Positions 37,379 to 45,593 of a stretch of DNA of 54,378 bases are shown here, piece after piece; the stretch's first letter is position 1, and every line of letters begins with the position of its first letter. The DNA lies in NCBI GenBank assembly GCA_002495055.1, contig DADR01000062.1, forward strand, positions 1 to 54,378. Direction: 5' to 3'. A program made the translations under genes and the position numbers. The notes below the pieces were generated by a model. That model made no database searches, was not told the origin of the DNA, and saw only the letters and a list, made by a program, of their open reading frames with translations. This DNA comes from Methanoregula sp. UBA247 (lineage in GTDB: Archaea; Halobacteriota; Methanomicrobia; Methanomicrobiales; Methanospirillaceae).

Positions 37379-37729
37379 GTTCTGTCCTGGGTACTATTTT
37401 CCTGATGGTAAACTTCCGAATCGTGAATCAGTAAATACTAACAGTCGGTACAAAAGATATATTTTTTTATTTCGTTACACTGCACATATTTCCCCACTAA
37501 TGCTGTTTTAGGATCCTTTGTGGAAAAGGGGGATTTTCACCGAGTGCCATTGCCAGTGAGAGAGGCGGCAACAGCAGGAGTTGCAGGTATTTGTTCCGAT
37601 GCGCCGGGTGACAAAAGGGAACCAGCCCATGGAGACATTCCTGTGATCAGGAAATTAAGGAGAAGGACTGCAACAGCAACCATCAGCAGGCAATAACAAA
37701 AAGGCGAAGATGACGCATGCTTATGCTAC
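37379..37729. other. Gap between the cupin and AN1 genes, with one doubtful short reading frame
   Basis: The left 160 bp hold AT-rich promoter-like sequence for the cupin gene. From about 37537 to 37718 two overlapping minus-strand frames are visible: a short one (MRHLRLFVIAC, start 37718) that stops in TGATG, whose ATG opens a 48-codon frame. No RNA gene or repeat is seen. Confidence 0.5.
37537..37683 (-). CDS. Possible 48-residue exported or membrane peptide
   Basis: The frame starts MVAVAVLLLNFLITGMSPWAG and then turns Ser/Ala/Pro/Thr-rich (PGASEQIPATPAVAASLTGNGTR). A hydrophobic N terminus and a low-complexity tail fit a small secreted or anchored peptide. The ATG overlaps the stop of an 11-codon frame (MRHLRLFVIAC, 37683-37718), so either the two are coupled or a single-base shift has split one longer signal sequence. 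No good ribosome binding site is seen. It may be chance. Confidence 0.3.
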   Translation of the reverse strand: MVAVAVLLLNFLITGMSPWAGSLLSPGASEQIPATPAVAASLTGNGTR

Positions 37730-38062
37730 CTATCGTAGGATGTACCCGCTCAATACCAGCAAAAAAATTGCGAGAAGGATGAGTATAATAATTCCAACCA
37801 TGATTATCAGCCAGGGTATCCCCTTAGGGTGTTTCCTTCCTGGTGCCTGCCGTGTCTCAGCATACCCGGTGCCAGTAGCGGTTACGCCACTCCCCCTGCC
37901 ATACCGCATACCCACAGAGGGGGTCGGTTTTTTCTGCCAGGAGGTAAGGCCTGCACATTGATGATTCGGGGGTAAGCGGCACTCCGGGCAGAATTTCCCC
38001 CCGCAATGCTGGCAGGTAAACGGAAGGACGCATTCATTACCGCAGGATTCACAGCGTGCCAT
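37730..38062 (-). CDS. AN1-type zinc finger protein with a C-terminal membrane anchor
   Basis: The 110-residue protein begins with an AN1 zinc finger: C4, C7, then CQHC (C17, C20), FCPEC (C25, C28), H34 and C36, ending in HQC. A Gly/Thr-rich linker follows, and the last 25 residues are one hydrophobic helix (LIIMVGIIILILLAIFLLVL). The finger should face the cytoplasm as a tail-anchored protein. In eukaryotes AN1 fingers occur in ubiquitin and stress proteins; the archaeal role is unknown. It shares the zinc-finger-plus-membrane design with the genes at 14889 and 46262. Confidence 0.85.
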   Translation of the reverse strand: MARCESCGNECVLPFTCQHCGGKFCPECRLPPNHQCAGLTSWQKKPTPSVGMRYGRGSGVTATGTGYAETRQAPGRKHPKGIPWLIIMVGIIILILLAIFLLVLSGYILR

Positions 38063-38120
38063 GGAAGAGCATTGGGTTTTTTCCTATAATATATGATTCC
38101 GGAATTAGACCGGCCCTTTT

Positions 38121-38720
38121 TTAAAACGTGATATCCTCTTTGGGGAACCTGATCTTCGGCAATGGCTTGTCAGCGGCGTACCCGATCGGGCAGAGCATTA
38201 CCGGAACGAGATTTGCCGGGATGTTCAGGATACGTGAGTATTCTGCCGGATCAAACCCACCCATAGGACAGGAATCAAATCCGAGGGCTTTTGCACCATT
38301 GAGTGCATTTCCGAGGGCCAGATAAGTCTGTGCCTGTGACCATGCACGTTTCTGCTCCATGGACATTTTTCCCGTAAACTCCCGTGCCATCCCGATGACC
38401 ATATTTTTCATGTCCACCGGCACGCCATTTTTTTGCATCAGGGTATCAAGTCTCCGGATCAACCCGTCATAATCCGAATCTGCGCAGAAGACCAGCAGGT
38501 GTGAGCAGGTCGTAACCTGCTGCTGGTTATTGGATGCCGCAAGGAGTTGCGCTTTTACAATCTGGTCAGTGACTATTTTGATCTTCCATGGCTGGAGGTT
38601 CAGAGCTGACGGCGCAAACCGCACCAGTTCCAGAAGTTCGCTGATCTTGTCCCCGCTAATCTTTTTTCCATCGAACTTTTTCGTGGCATACCGCTGCATC
38701 ACACTATCTTTGAACTGCAT
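38121..38720 (-). CDS. Nitroreductase family FMN oxidoreductase
   Basis: The 199-residue protein has the nitroreductase fold: an FMN phosphate contact RYATKKFD near 10-17, then RFAPSALNLQPWKI near 34-47, QAQTYLALGNALNGAKALGFDSCPMGGF near 130-157 and the final LVPVMLCPIGYAADKPLPKIRFP. Members reduce nitroaromatics, enones or flavins with NAD(P)H, or bind F420-type partners; the substrate here is open. Its promoter region faces that of the MazF-like gene, with a palindrome at 38782-38795. Confidence 0.9.
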   Translation of the reverse strand: MQFKDSVMQRYATKKFDGKKISGDKISELLELVRFAPSALNLQPWKIKIVTDQIVKAQLLAASNNQQQVTTCSHLLVFCADSDYDGLIRRLDTLMQKNGVPVDMKNMVIGMAREFTGKMSMEQKRAWSQAQTYLALGNALNGAKALGFDSCPMGGFDPAEYSRILNIPANLVPVMLCPIGYAADKPLPKIRFPKEDITF

Positions 38721-38781
38721 TCTTTCAACACTCCATGAACGTGCATCATCTTTCTGCCTGTATATTTATAATTATATGAGA

Positions 38782-38795
38782 ACCGGAAATCCGGT
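38782..38795. promoter_or_regulatory. Palindrome between two divergent genes
   Basis: ACCGGA and TCCGGT are perfect inverted repeats around a 2-nt AA centre. The site lies between nitroreductase (start 38720) and the MazF-like gene (start 38853), next to a TATA-like stretch (38761-38774). It is a candidate operator for either gene. Confidence 0.4.
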
Positions 38796-38852
38796 CCTTT
38801 TTACCTGCTCCAATCACACTCCTTATGCTTTAACAGCCCAGATTACCTACGC

Positions 38853-39236
38853 ATGGGTCATTATTGCCGGGGCGATGTCGTGATCGCTCCTGTTGCTTTT
38901 GAAGAACGGGGCGGGGTCAAGACCCGTCCCGCCGTAGTCATCGGGACCGCAGAGCAGGGAGATGTGTATCTCTGCCCGGTCAGCAGTAAGCCGCCAGCGG
39001 ATGCACCCTGTATCCCGATTTCCCTGGACGATTTTTCAGAAGGGGGTCTTGATCTTTTTGGTGAAAGTTATGTCCAGACCTCCCGGGTTCGTGTTATCCG
39101 GAGTGGTGAAGTTAAAGGAAAACGGGGACGGCTCACTGAAGAGTCAGTCTCCTCTATTGTAGGAAGGATATCCCCATCACTGATACCTGGCAATGAACAG
39201 GTAAAAGGAATTAAAGGTTCGCGATCCCGGGGATAA
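38853..39236 (+). CDS. MazF/PemK-like protein without a visible antitoxin
   Basis: The 127-residue protein starts CRGDVVIAPVAFEERGGVKTRPAVVIG, the MazF/PemK beta-barrel signature, and continues with VYLCPVSSKPPADAPCIPI and SYVQTSRVRVI. MazF enzymes cut mRNA at short sequences as toxins. The R-G-D start and the T/S-R region that carry activity are present. The C terminus is 15-20 residues longer than typical and ends KGSRSRG. No small antitoxin gene lies upstream or downstream, so it may be an archaeal housekeeping form instead of an active toxin. The ATG has no evident ribosome binding site. It lies 53 bp before the beta-RFAP synthase gene. Confidence 0.8.
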   Translation: MGHYCRGDVVIAPVAFEERGGVKTRPAVVIGTAEQGDVYLCPVSSKPPADAPCIPISLDDFSEGGLDLFGESYVQTSRVRVIRSGEVKGKRGRLTEESVSSIVGRISPSLIPGNEQVKGIKGSRSRG

Positions 39237-39289
39237 TCGTATCAACAAATAATCCTATTCTTAGGATCCGGAACGGTGAGGTTGTTGGG

Positions 39290-40822
39290 ATGGACATTAC
39301 ACAGAGCATAAAAGAGATCGAAACGCAGGTTGGAAGACTCTCCCCTATGCAGAAATTCCTCCTCGGTACAGATGGATCGGTCACGCAGATTCTGGAAGCA
39401 ATTACCGGTAACAAGATCGTCATCGAAACCCGGGTGCAAAAAATCATCGCAGCAGATCCTGCAACTGCGGAATGTCTTGGTATCGATCAAGGTAATCCGG
39501 TCAATTACCGTGTCGTCGAGATCAAGACACCAGCAAGCGGTGATGTGTTGATCCATGCGATATCCTATACACCCATTGCCCGTCTCTCACCGGAATTTAA
39601 AGATGACCTGATGAAAGCAGATATACCAATAGGAAAGATTATCCAGCATCACCGGATTGAGGCGAGACGTGAAATCCTGAAAGCCTGGGTTTCTCCCGCA
39701 TCAGAAGAAGCGGGCAGGATATTTTCTCTCTGCAGCCACGAACCGTTGCTCATCAGGCAGTACCGGATTATCCATCACGGTAAACCGTTGATCTTTATTG
39801 AAGAGCAGTTCCCTTACAACAGGTTTCTTGAAGAGCGGAGGGTGATCGTCCAGACCCCATCACGGCTTCATCTCACCCTCATCGATATGCATGGCGGTTC
39901 CGGGCGGGTCGACGGCGGCGTCGGTATCACTCTGGATGAGCCCGGAATCCTTATCGAGGTGCAACAGAGTCCATCGCTCATAGTTGAGGGCTGTGACAGC
40001 ATCACGCGTGAACGAATCTTGGAAACAGCCCGCCAGATCCTCACCGGCTTGCATACAGGTGGAAACGTATCCATCACGGTACGAAATTACTACTCCCCGC
40101 ATATCGGACTTGGCAGTGGATCACAACTGATGCTTGCGATTGCCCGGGGGATTGCCGAGATTTATGGCAGATCACTCACGGTGAAAGATCTTGCCCTGCT
40201 GGTCGGCCGCGGGGGTACTTCGGGCATTGGAACAGCAGCGTTCGAACACGGGGGATTTATTGTCGATGGAGGGCACGCGTTCGGGAAGAACAGTGAGAAG
40301 TCTGATTTCCGACCGTCTGCAGCTTCCCGGGGTGTAACGCCTCCTCCTGTCATTGCACGCCATGATTTTCCCCAGGACTGGAAAATCCTGCTGGCGATGC
40401 CCGATATTCCTTCCGGTGCGAGTGGAGTAAAAGAGACCGATATTTTCAAGACACACTGCCCGGTCCCGGTAGAAGAGGTCCGGATGCTCTGCCACGAGAT
40501 CCTGATGAAGATGCTCCCCGGTATTGTTCAAAAGGACCTTGACCTCTTCGGCTCTTCGGTGAATGCCATCCAGGAACTGGGATTCAAGAAGGTCGAACTC
40601 AGCCTGCAACCAAAACAGATCCCGGAACTTATTGAAAGACTGCGTTCCGCGGGAGCTGCATGTGCAGGAATGAGCTCGTTTGGTCCTACCGTTTACGCTA
40701 TTGGGGATACCGACATGCGGGGGATAGAACATGCAGCCCGCTTGTGCATGGATGAACATGCAGGTGGGACCACCCTGATTACTTCTGCCCGGAACAGGGG
40801 GGCACAGGTAAGAACAGTATAA
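39290..40822 (+). CDS. Chorismate-lyase-like domain fused to beta-RFAP synthase
   Basis: Beta-RFAP synthase joins an aromatic acid (4-hydroxybenzoate or 4-aminobenzoate) to PRPP with loss of CO2 and PPi, the first committed step to the aryl-ribitol part of methanopterin. This 510-residue protein is about 180 residues longer than the usual enzyme. Residues 1-185 resemble chorismate pyruvate-lyase/DUF98, which make 4-hydroxybenzoate from chorismate: LSPMQKFLLGTDGSVTQILEA, then LLIRQYRIIHHGKPLIFIEEQFPYN. From about 186 the GHMP-type fold starts (RLHLTLIDMHGGSGRVDGGVG), with the loop SPHIGLGSGSQLMLAIA at about 269-285. GGTGAG lies about 9 nt before the ATG. The same polypeptide may thus make and use the aromatic acid. 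Confidence 0.85.
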   Translation: MDITQSIKEIETQVGRLSPMQKFLLGTDGSVTQILEAITGNKIVIETRVQKIIAADPATAECLGIDQGNPVNYRVVEIKTPASGDVLIHAISYTPIARLSPEFKDDLMKADIPIGKIIQHHRIEARREILKAWVSPASEEAGRIFSLCSHEPLLIRQYRIIHHGKPLIFIEEQFPYNRFLEERRVIVQTPSRLHLTLIDMHGGSGRVDGGVGITLDEPGILIEVQQSPSLIVEGCDSITRERILETARQILTGLHTGGNVSITVRNYYSPHIGLGSGSQLMLAIARGIAEIYGRSLTVKDLALLVGRGGTSGIGTAAFEHGGFIVDGGHAFGKNSEKSDFRPSAASRGVTPPPVIARHDFPQDWKILLAMPDIPSGASGVKETDIFKTHCPVPVEEVRMLCHEILMKMLPGIVQKDLDLFGSSVNAIQELGFKKVELSLQPKQIPELIERLRSAGAACAGMSSFGPTVYAIGDTDMRGIEHAARLCMDEHAGGTTLITSARNRGAQVRTV

Positions 40823-40874
40823 TTTTTCCGGGTAACTGCGGGTACAATCATCCCGTCAAAATCATCAGCAACAG

Positions 40875-41384
40875 TTACAGCATCTTCTGCATCCAGACTA
40901 GATCGAATAGTTCATCGAATTTCATGCCGGCATTCTGCAGCCTGCCTACTTCAGTAAACCCATTCCGCACATGAAAGTGGATACTCGGGATATTTTTTGA
41001 AGCCATATTTGCAACAAGCGATGTCATCCCCAATTTCGATGCATCACGGGTAAGTTGTTCAAGAAGCCTTTTTCCGAGACCCTGGCCGGTGAATTCCGGC
41101 AGGAGGAAATAGGTGAGCATCCCTGTTTTCATAAAAACAGGAAACGGCAGGAGCGGCTTGATCATCCCGAAACCCACGACCTGTTCTTTATATGCAAGAA
41201 CATAGAACGCAAGCGTTCCCTCTCGTAAAAATTCATAAAACCGGTCGTTGACCTGCATTTCAGGATATGCTGCATAGCTGGTTATCGCATAATGATTAAA
41301 AATCGCAAGGATTGCCTCACGGTCGCTGTTACGGGGTTTTCGTACGACAATCCCTGTATCCAGAGGGTGCATCTCCTTTTTCAT
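40875..41384 (-). CDS. GNAT family N-acetyltransferase
   Basis: The 169-residue protein has the GNAT fold. The acetyl-CoA loop is FTGQGLGKRLLEQL at about 105-118 (Q-x-x-G-x-G/A motif), after VVGFGMIKPL and TYFLLPEF. It resembles the phosphinothricin / L-amino-acid acetyltransferase group, from the early IFNHYAITSYAAYPE-like region and the HFHVRNGFTEVGRL end. The natural substrate is unknown. It is convergent with the beta-RFAP synthase gene. Confidence 0.88.
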   Translation of the reverse strand: MKKEMHPLDTGIVVRKPRNSDREAILAIFNHYAITSYAAYPEMQVNDRFYEFLREGTLAFYVLAYKEQVVGFGMIKPLLPFPVFMKTGMLTYFLLPEFTGQGLGKRLLEQLTRDASKLGMTSLVANMASKNIPSIHFHVRNGFTEVGRLQNAGMKFDELFDLVWMQKML

Positions 41385-41469
41385 AGATAAATCCGGTATT
41401 GATTATGTCGGGGGCTTATTGTCTTTTTTCTTTTGGTACTGGTACACGTCACAGGCACTTTGGAAACAA

Positions 41470-42360
41470 TTATTTCCCGATTTTTACCAGCATCTCTTCA
41501 AGAGACGGATAGCGGGATTCGATCTTTTCCACTTTCCCGCCCGCTTCCGCAATAAGCCCGTTAGATTCGTTGAGCTCATCCATATTCTCCGCTTCACATA
41601 TGTAGAAACCTTCCTCCTGCCGGTAGGTCTTCGAATGCCCGATAAGTCTGCCGGGGTCATCGATTGAGAAGAAGATCGTATACGTGAGTGAACCGAATTG
41701 GTCGCGGAGCTGATGCATGTTCCCAAAGGCAACCATTTTGCCACGTTTCAGGATCATCACCTTGTCGCAGATCGCTTCCACCTGGTAGAGGTTGTGTGCC
41801 GAGAGCACGATCGTCTTGCCCTCTTTTTTCAGTGTACGCAGGTAATCAGCAATGAACCGTGAAGTCATCGGATCGAGCCCGCTGGTCGCTTCATCATACA
41901 CGAGAAATTTCGGGTCATGGATCAGAGAACGGGCGATCGCTGCTTTACGCTTCATTCCCTTGCTGAACTCACCGATCTTTTTTCCGTCAGGTTCAAGCGA
42001 CAGTGCTGCGAAAAGCTGGTTTGTCCGGACCCGGATTTCCTGTGACGACAACCCGTAGATCTCCCCAAAGAACTGGAGGTAGTTCTCCGCGGTCATGGTC
42101 TCATACAGCCGCGACTCTTCGGGAAGATACCCCAGGTTTTCTTTCAGGGCAACCGGGTTTTTTACAACATCTATATCATTGATATACAGTTCACCGGATG
42201 TTGGTGCGATCAGACCTGAAACGATCTTGAGGAGTGTAGTCTTGCCCGCCCCATTATGCCCGATAATCCCAAAGATCTCCCCGTCATCAAACTCAAAACT
42301 CACATCGTCCAGTGCAGTAAAGGAATCAAAATTTTTCGTCAGGTGGCGGGCAGTTATCAT
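41470..42360 (-). CDS. ABC-2 type transporter ATP-binding protein
   Basis: The 296-residue protein drives export by ATP hydrolysis. Walker A is GHNGAGKTT at about 34-42; the Q loop is GYLPEESRLYE; the signature is FSKGMKRKAAIA near 136; Walker B is FLVYDEATSGLDP near 151; the switch is VLSAHN. The C-terminal 80 residues form an extra domain, as in the CcmA/NatA group. Its partners should be the two permease genes starting at 42691 and 44493, transcribed divergently from a shared 330-bp region. A TATATG-like site lies about 40-47 nt upstream and AAGGTAA about 7 nt before the ATG. Confidence 0.93.
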   Translation of the reverse strand: MITARHLTKNFDSFTALDDVSFEFDDGEIFGIIGHNGAGKTTLLKIVSGLIAPTSGELYINDIDVVKNPVALKENLGYLPEESRLYETMTAENYLQFFGEIYGLSSQEIRVRTNQLFAALSLEPDGKKIGEFSKGMKRKAAIARSLIHDPKFLVYDEATSGLDPMTSRFIADYLRTLKKEGKTIVLSAHNLYQVEAICDKVMILKRGKMVAFGNMHQLRDQFGSLTYTIFFSIDDPGRLIGHSKTYRQEEGFYICEAENMDELNESNGLIAEAGGKVEKIESRYPSLEEMLVKIGK

Positions 42361-42690
42361 GATGGATTACCTTGTTCATTCAGACTTACCCGGCGTGTAA
42401 CATATACCTTGGGGTGGTGGCACTCCTTTTTTCGCTCTTTTCTCCTGCACCGGGTTTCAATAAAAGTGGGAGATCACGGAAGCGAGACACACCGGTTTGA
42501 TAAATAGGGAAGGAGGTGAGAACAAAAGATCCAGTCAGGAGTTATTCAGGGACAAAGGTGGTGAGCAGTGTCAACACCGATGATTATTTGACCGATACAT
42601 GATACAATTCTGTACTCAGCCATTCCTTTGTCAGGCTTTACCTTGTTGGCCTGAACATGTGATGGGGTATAAAACCTGAAGGGACAGTAC
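42361..42690. other. Divergent control region of the ABC exporter
   Basis: The 330 bp have no gene of note. Minus-strand signals: TATA-like sequence at about 42400-42407 for the ATPase gene. Plus-strand signals: GATAAATA near 42498-42505 and TATAAAA at 42668-42674, the latter only about 17-23 nt from the permease ATG, too close for a standard leadered transcript. A perfect anti-SD match, AGGAGGTGA, at 42510-42518 is followed by no start codon at a useful distance. Confidence 0.45.
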
Positions 42691-44496
42691 ATGGGCACGC
42701 TTACGGATATTGCTACCATTGCGCGATGGGAAGTGAAAAAATCCTTAACCCTGATGAGCCGGGATACTCTGCCGCTCGCAGTTGTCCTGTTCATACTTCT
42801 TGTACTGGTCACCGGTTTTACTGCCCAGACCGGCCTGCACCTGCAGGATGGGATGTACCGTGTGGGGGTTGATGACCCTCAGGTCGCCCAGCTTATTGCA
42901 GGCGATGCCCGTTTTTCAGTTTACCACATGGACGCTTCCTCGCTGGGTATAAACAGGGATACATTCGATGTGATTATTGTCCAGGGTCAGGCATCAGGTC
43001 GCGGGACTGACAAGGCCAATGCAGCATTAAAAACCCTTTCCCGGGATTATGGGAAATATGTCAACAGCATCTACAATACCGAGAGCGATCTCTTTGCCGC
43101 ATACCCACTCTGGATAGAAACCGAGAGTGTAAAAAGCGAACTCAGTTTCCTTGCCACACAGAGCGGTCAGTATATCAGTATAAATCCCCGTCGGACCGCT
43201 CCCGTCCCGGATCAGGCAGTGCAAAATATTCCAACACCTTCACCAACGCTTTCTATCTCCGAAGACGATCTTCGGGCACAGCTGGTCCAGTCCAATGCAC
43301 AGAACACCCAGATCTCACGGTATACAGAAGCTCTTTCCTCAGGCAGTGCGATGGGTAATTTTAAAACGCCCTCACAGCTCTCTCCTCCGCTCCCGTTTGA
43401 CTCCATCGTTCTCGTCTTTGTCTTCATATTCCCGCTTTATTTTACCTCCCAGTTCTTCATGATGAGCATCATGAATGAACGCATTGAACGGAAGGGAGAG
43501 ATCCTCTTGTCCACACCGGTGAAGGCCTCATCGATTATCATCGGAAAAGCCCTCCCGTATTTCATCGGGATGATCGCAATCTGCGCCGGGCTCACCCTGT
43601 ACCTCAAAGCCCCGCCGCTGATTATCCTCCCGCTCATTCCCATCATTTTCTTCTTCCTCGCAAATGCACTCCTCATAGGGATGCTCTCCCGTAGTTTCAA
43701 GGAGCTTTCGTTCATCTCCATTTTCTTCTCGACAGTGGCTACCTCGTACCTCTTCTTCCCGAGCATCTTTGCCAATGTCCACGTGATCAGCCTGATCTCC
43801 CCGCTCACCCTGATTGTACTCTCCATCCAGGAAACGACCTGGACGACCACCGATTACCTCTACTCGACTTCGCTCTTCTGGCTGACCGGGGCTGTCCTGT
43901 TCTATGTAGCGGCAAGAAATTTCAAAGAGGAACGGCTCTTTTCTGAAAAAAAACTTGTGACCAGGGTACGGGAATTCCTTTCAGAAATCCTGCCGGCCAG
44001 ATACCCGTTCTCCTCGCTCTTCTTATTAAGCGGATTTGCCATCCCATTCGTCTTCATGGTGCAGATGATGTGCCTTGTGCTCTTCTTTAACCTGCCTATG
44101 CCCTACTCTTTAGTCTTCCTGCTCCTGTTTGCGGCGCTGATCGAGGAATTCGCAAAAGGTATAGGGATCTACACCCTGTATTCCCGCGACGCTGCATTCT
44201 TCACGTGGAAAAACCTTGTCATTGCCAGCGGTGTGACCGCGATCGGGTTCCTTGTCGGGGAAAAACTGCTCCTCTTTGTCACGCTCGCCCAGATTTCTGA
44301 CTCGGTCTTTGGCAGCATCCTCTTCCTTTCGCTGGGATCTCTCTGGTTGCCGTTGCTGTTGCATTTTGCCGGGGTACTCATCGTTACAACCTGCCTGAAA
44401 TTAGGGGGGAAGAAGTGGTTTGTCCCCGGACTTGTGATAGCCATGGTCGTACACTGTCTGTACAATCTCTATTTCATACTGGGGTGGCTTGTTTGA
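42691..44496 (+). CDS. ABC-2 permease fused to a PrsW-like membrane protease domain
   Basis: The 601-residue protein has two parts. Residues 1-415 are an ABC-2 permease: a first membrane helix at about 30-45, a large outer domain to about 230, then about five helices with the NERIERKGEILLSTPVKASSIIIGKALPY motif region near 262-290 that contacts the ATPase. Residues about 440-600 are membranous and carry EEFAK at 485-489, GEKLLLFV further on, H558 in LLHFAG and H588 in VVHCLYN. This order of EExxK and two His motifs matches PrsW-type proteases (CPBP-like superfamily). A permease fused to such a domain is unusual. The domain name is by motif, and activity is unproved. Confidence 0.8.
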   Translation: MGTLTDIATIARWEVKKSLTLMSRDTLPLAVVLFILLVLVTGFTAQTGLHLQDGMYRVGVDDPQVAQLIAGDARFSVYHMDASSLGINRDTFDVIIVQGQASGRGTDKANAALKTLSRDYGKYVNSIYNTESDLFAAYPLWIETESVKSELSFLATQSGQYISINPRRTAPVPDQAVQNIPTPSPTLSISEDDLRAQLVQSNAQNTQISRYTEALSSGSAMGNFKTPSQLSPPLPFDSIVLVFVFIFPLYFTSQFFMMSIMNERIERKGEILLSTPVKASSIIIGKALPYFIGMIAICAGLTLYLKAPPLIILPLIPIIFFFLANALLIGMLSRSFKELSFISIFFSTVATSYLFFPSIFANVHVISLISPLTLIVLSIQETTWTTTDYLYSTSLFWLTGAVLFYVAARNFKEERLFSEKKLVTRVREFLSEILPARYPFSSLFLLSGFAIPFVFMVQMMCLVLFFNLPMPYSLVFLLLFAALIEEFAKGIGIYTLYSRDAAFFTWKNLVIASGVTAIGFLVGEKLLLFVTLAQISDSVFGSILFLSLGSLWLPLLLHFAGVLIVTTCLKLGGKKWFVPGLVIAMVVHCLYNLYFILGWLV

Positions 44497-45572
44497 AAGG
44501 AAAACACCTGTCCATCATTGCAAAAAAAGAGTTCCGGGGGCTCATTAACGAAAGGACAATCCTCCTTGCCGTCCTTCTCCAGCTCTTCATCGCCCTGTTC
44601 TCCTCCTTTTTAATGGTCGGGCTGACTTCGATGTATGATCCTTCATCTATCTCCCGGTACTCACATTACCGGTACAGTATCGCATATGCAGGGAACGAAT
44701 CTCCCCTGCTTTCCGATCTTCAGGCCAGCACAAATTTCCGGGTATACCGTATGGATTTATCGACTGCCGTAGCTGCTCTCGGGGAACGCAAACTCGCAGC
44801 GGTAATTTACGTGCCTGATACCCTGCCTGACGCACAGGATCCGGTAAAAATTACCCTGTACACACTGCAAAATGATCTCCAGAGTGCCATTGTTGATGTA
44901 AAGCTCAAAGATATTTTCTTACAATACGAAAAGAACCTGCGGGAGATCCGCGGGGGAAGGTTGGACATACACCCCCTCCCGCTCCAGATCCCGACATCAA
45001 CCGGTGGCGGAGACTTCTATGAGTTTGTGTATGGCCTGCTCATCCCGCTGCTGGTATTCATGCCAGCCATCATCGCTTCAGCATTGGTCATCGATCTTAT
45101 CACCGAGGAGTACCAGCACGAGACGCTTGAGACCCTTATCTCAACACCAATTACTTTTACCGAAATGATCTGGGGAAAAGTGCTGGCCTGCGAACTGCTG
45201 GTGCCTGTCCAGGCTGGCGTGTGGCTGCTGCTGCTCATGCTCAACCGTATCGCGATCGAAAATGCAGCGATGATCCTCCTCCAGGTCGTAATCACCTCGT
45301 TCATCCTTATCCTCCTGGGCACGCTGACCGCCCTGCACTATCGCGAACGGACATCGGCCCAGTTCATCTTCTCTACCGCACTTGTAGTCGTAATCATGTT
45401 CTCGCTTACCCTGACAGACAATCCACTCAATCTCATTACAAGGCTTGCTGTGGGAACTGCCGGAGTTGAGCAGTGGCTCGTTCTGGGTGCAACGATCATC
45501 ATCATCCTTGCTCTTGGCTGCATCACACACCTGTATGCTGAAAGAATAGCAAAAACACACCAGACGAGTTAA
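44493..45572 (+). CDS. ABC-2 type transporter permease
   Basis: The 359-residue protein has a first helix at about 27-45, an outer domain of about 150 residues, then about five helices from 178 on (VYGLLIPLLVFMPAIIASALV). The motif EEYQHETLETLISTPITFTEMIWGK is the ATPase-contacting helix of ABC-2 permeases. The gene overlaps the stop of the previous permease as TTGA, so TTG at 44493 is the favoured start, with GGGGTGG upstream; a GTG three codons earlier (44484) is an alternative. It should pair with the PrsW-fused permease and the ATPase at 41470 in one exporter. Confidence 0.88.
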   Translation: MKGKHLSIIAKKEFRGLINERTILLAVLLQLFIALFSSFLMVGLTSMYDPSSISRYSHYRYSIAYAGNESPLLSDLQASTNFRVYRMDLSTAVAALGERKLAAVIYVPDTLPDAQDPVKITLYTLQNDLQSAIVDVKLKDIFLQYEKNLREIRGGRLDIHPLPLQIPTSTGGGDFYEFVYGLLIPLLVFMPAIIASALVIDLITEEYQHETLETLISTPITFTEMIWGKVLACELLVPVQAGVWLLLLMLNRIAIENAAMILLQVVITSFILILLGTLTALHYRERTSAQFIFSTALVVVIMFSLTLTDNPLNLITRLAVGTAGVEQWLVLGATIIIILALGCITHLYAERIAKTHQTS

Positions 45573-45577
45573 AATTT

Positions 45578-45586
45578 AAAAAAAAA
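45578..45586 (-). terminator. T9 terminator of the lipoprotein gene
   Basis: A nine-base T tract on the minus strand starts 7 nt after the stop codon of the lipoprotein gene (45594). A T5 tract in the other direction at 45591-45595 could end the permease transcript. Confidence 0.5.
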
Positions 45587-45593
45587 GATATTT

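Noticed and set aside
42508..42540. Strong ribosome binding site AGGAGGTGA in the ABC control region, as if a small gene started there
   Set aside because: No ATG, GTG or TTG opens a usable frame at the normal distance downstream, so I left it as a note on the region.
42668..42674. TATAAAA as the sole promoter of the PrsW-fused permease
   Set aside because: It lies only about 17-23 nt before the ATG, which has its own GAAGGGA site; the implied transcript start would fall inside the gene.
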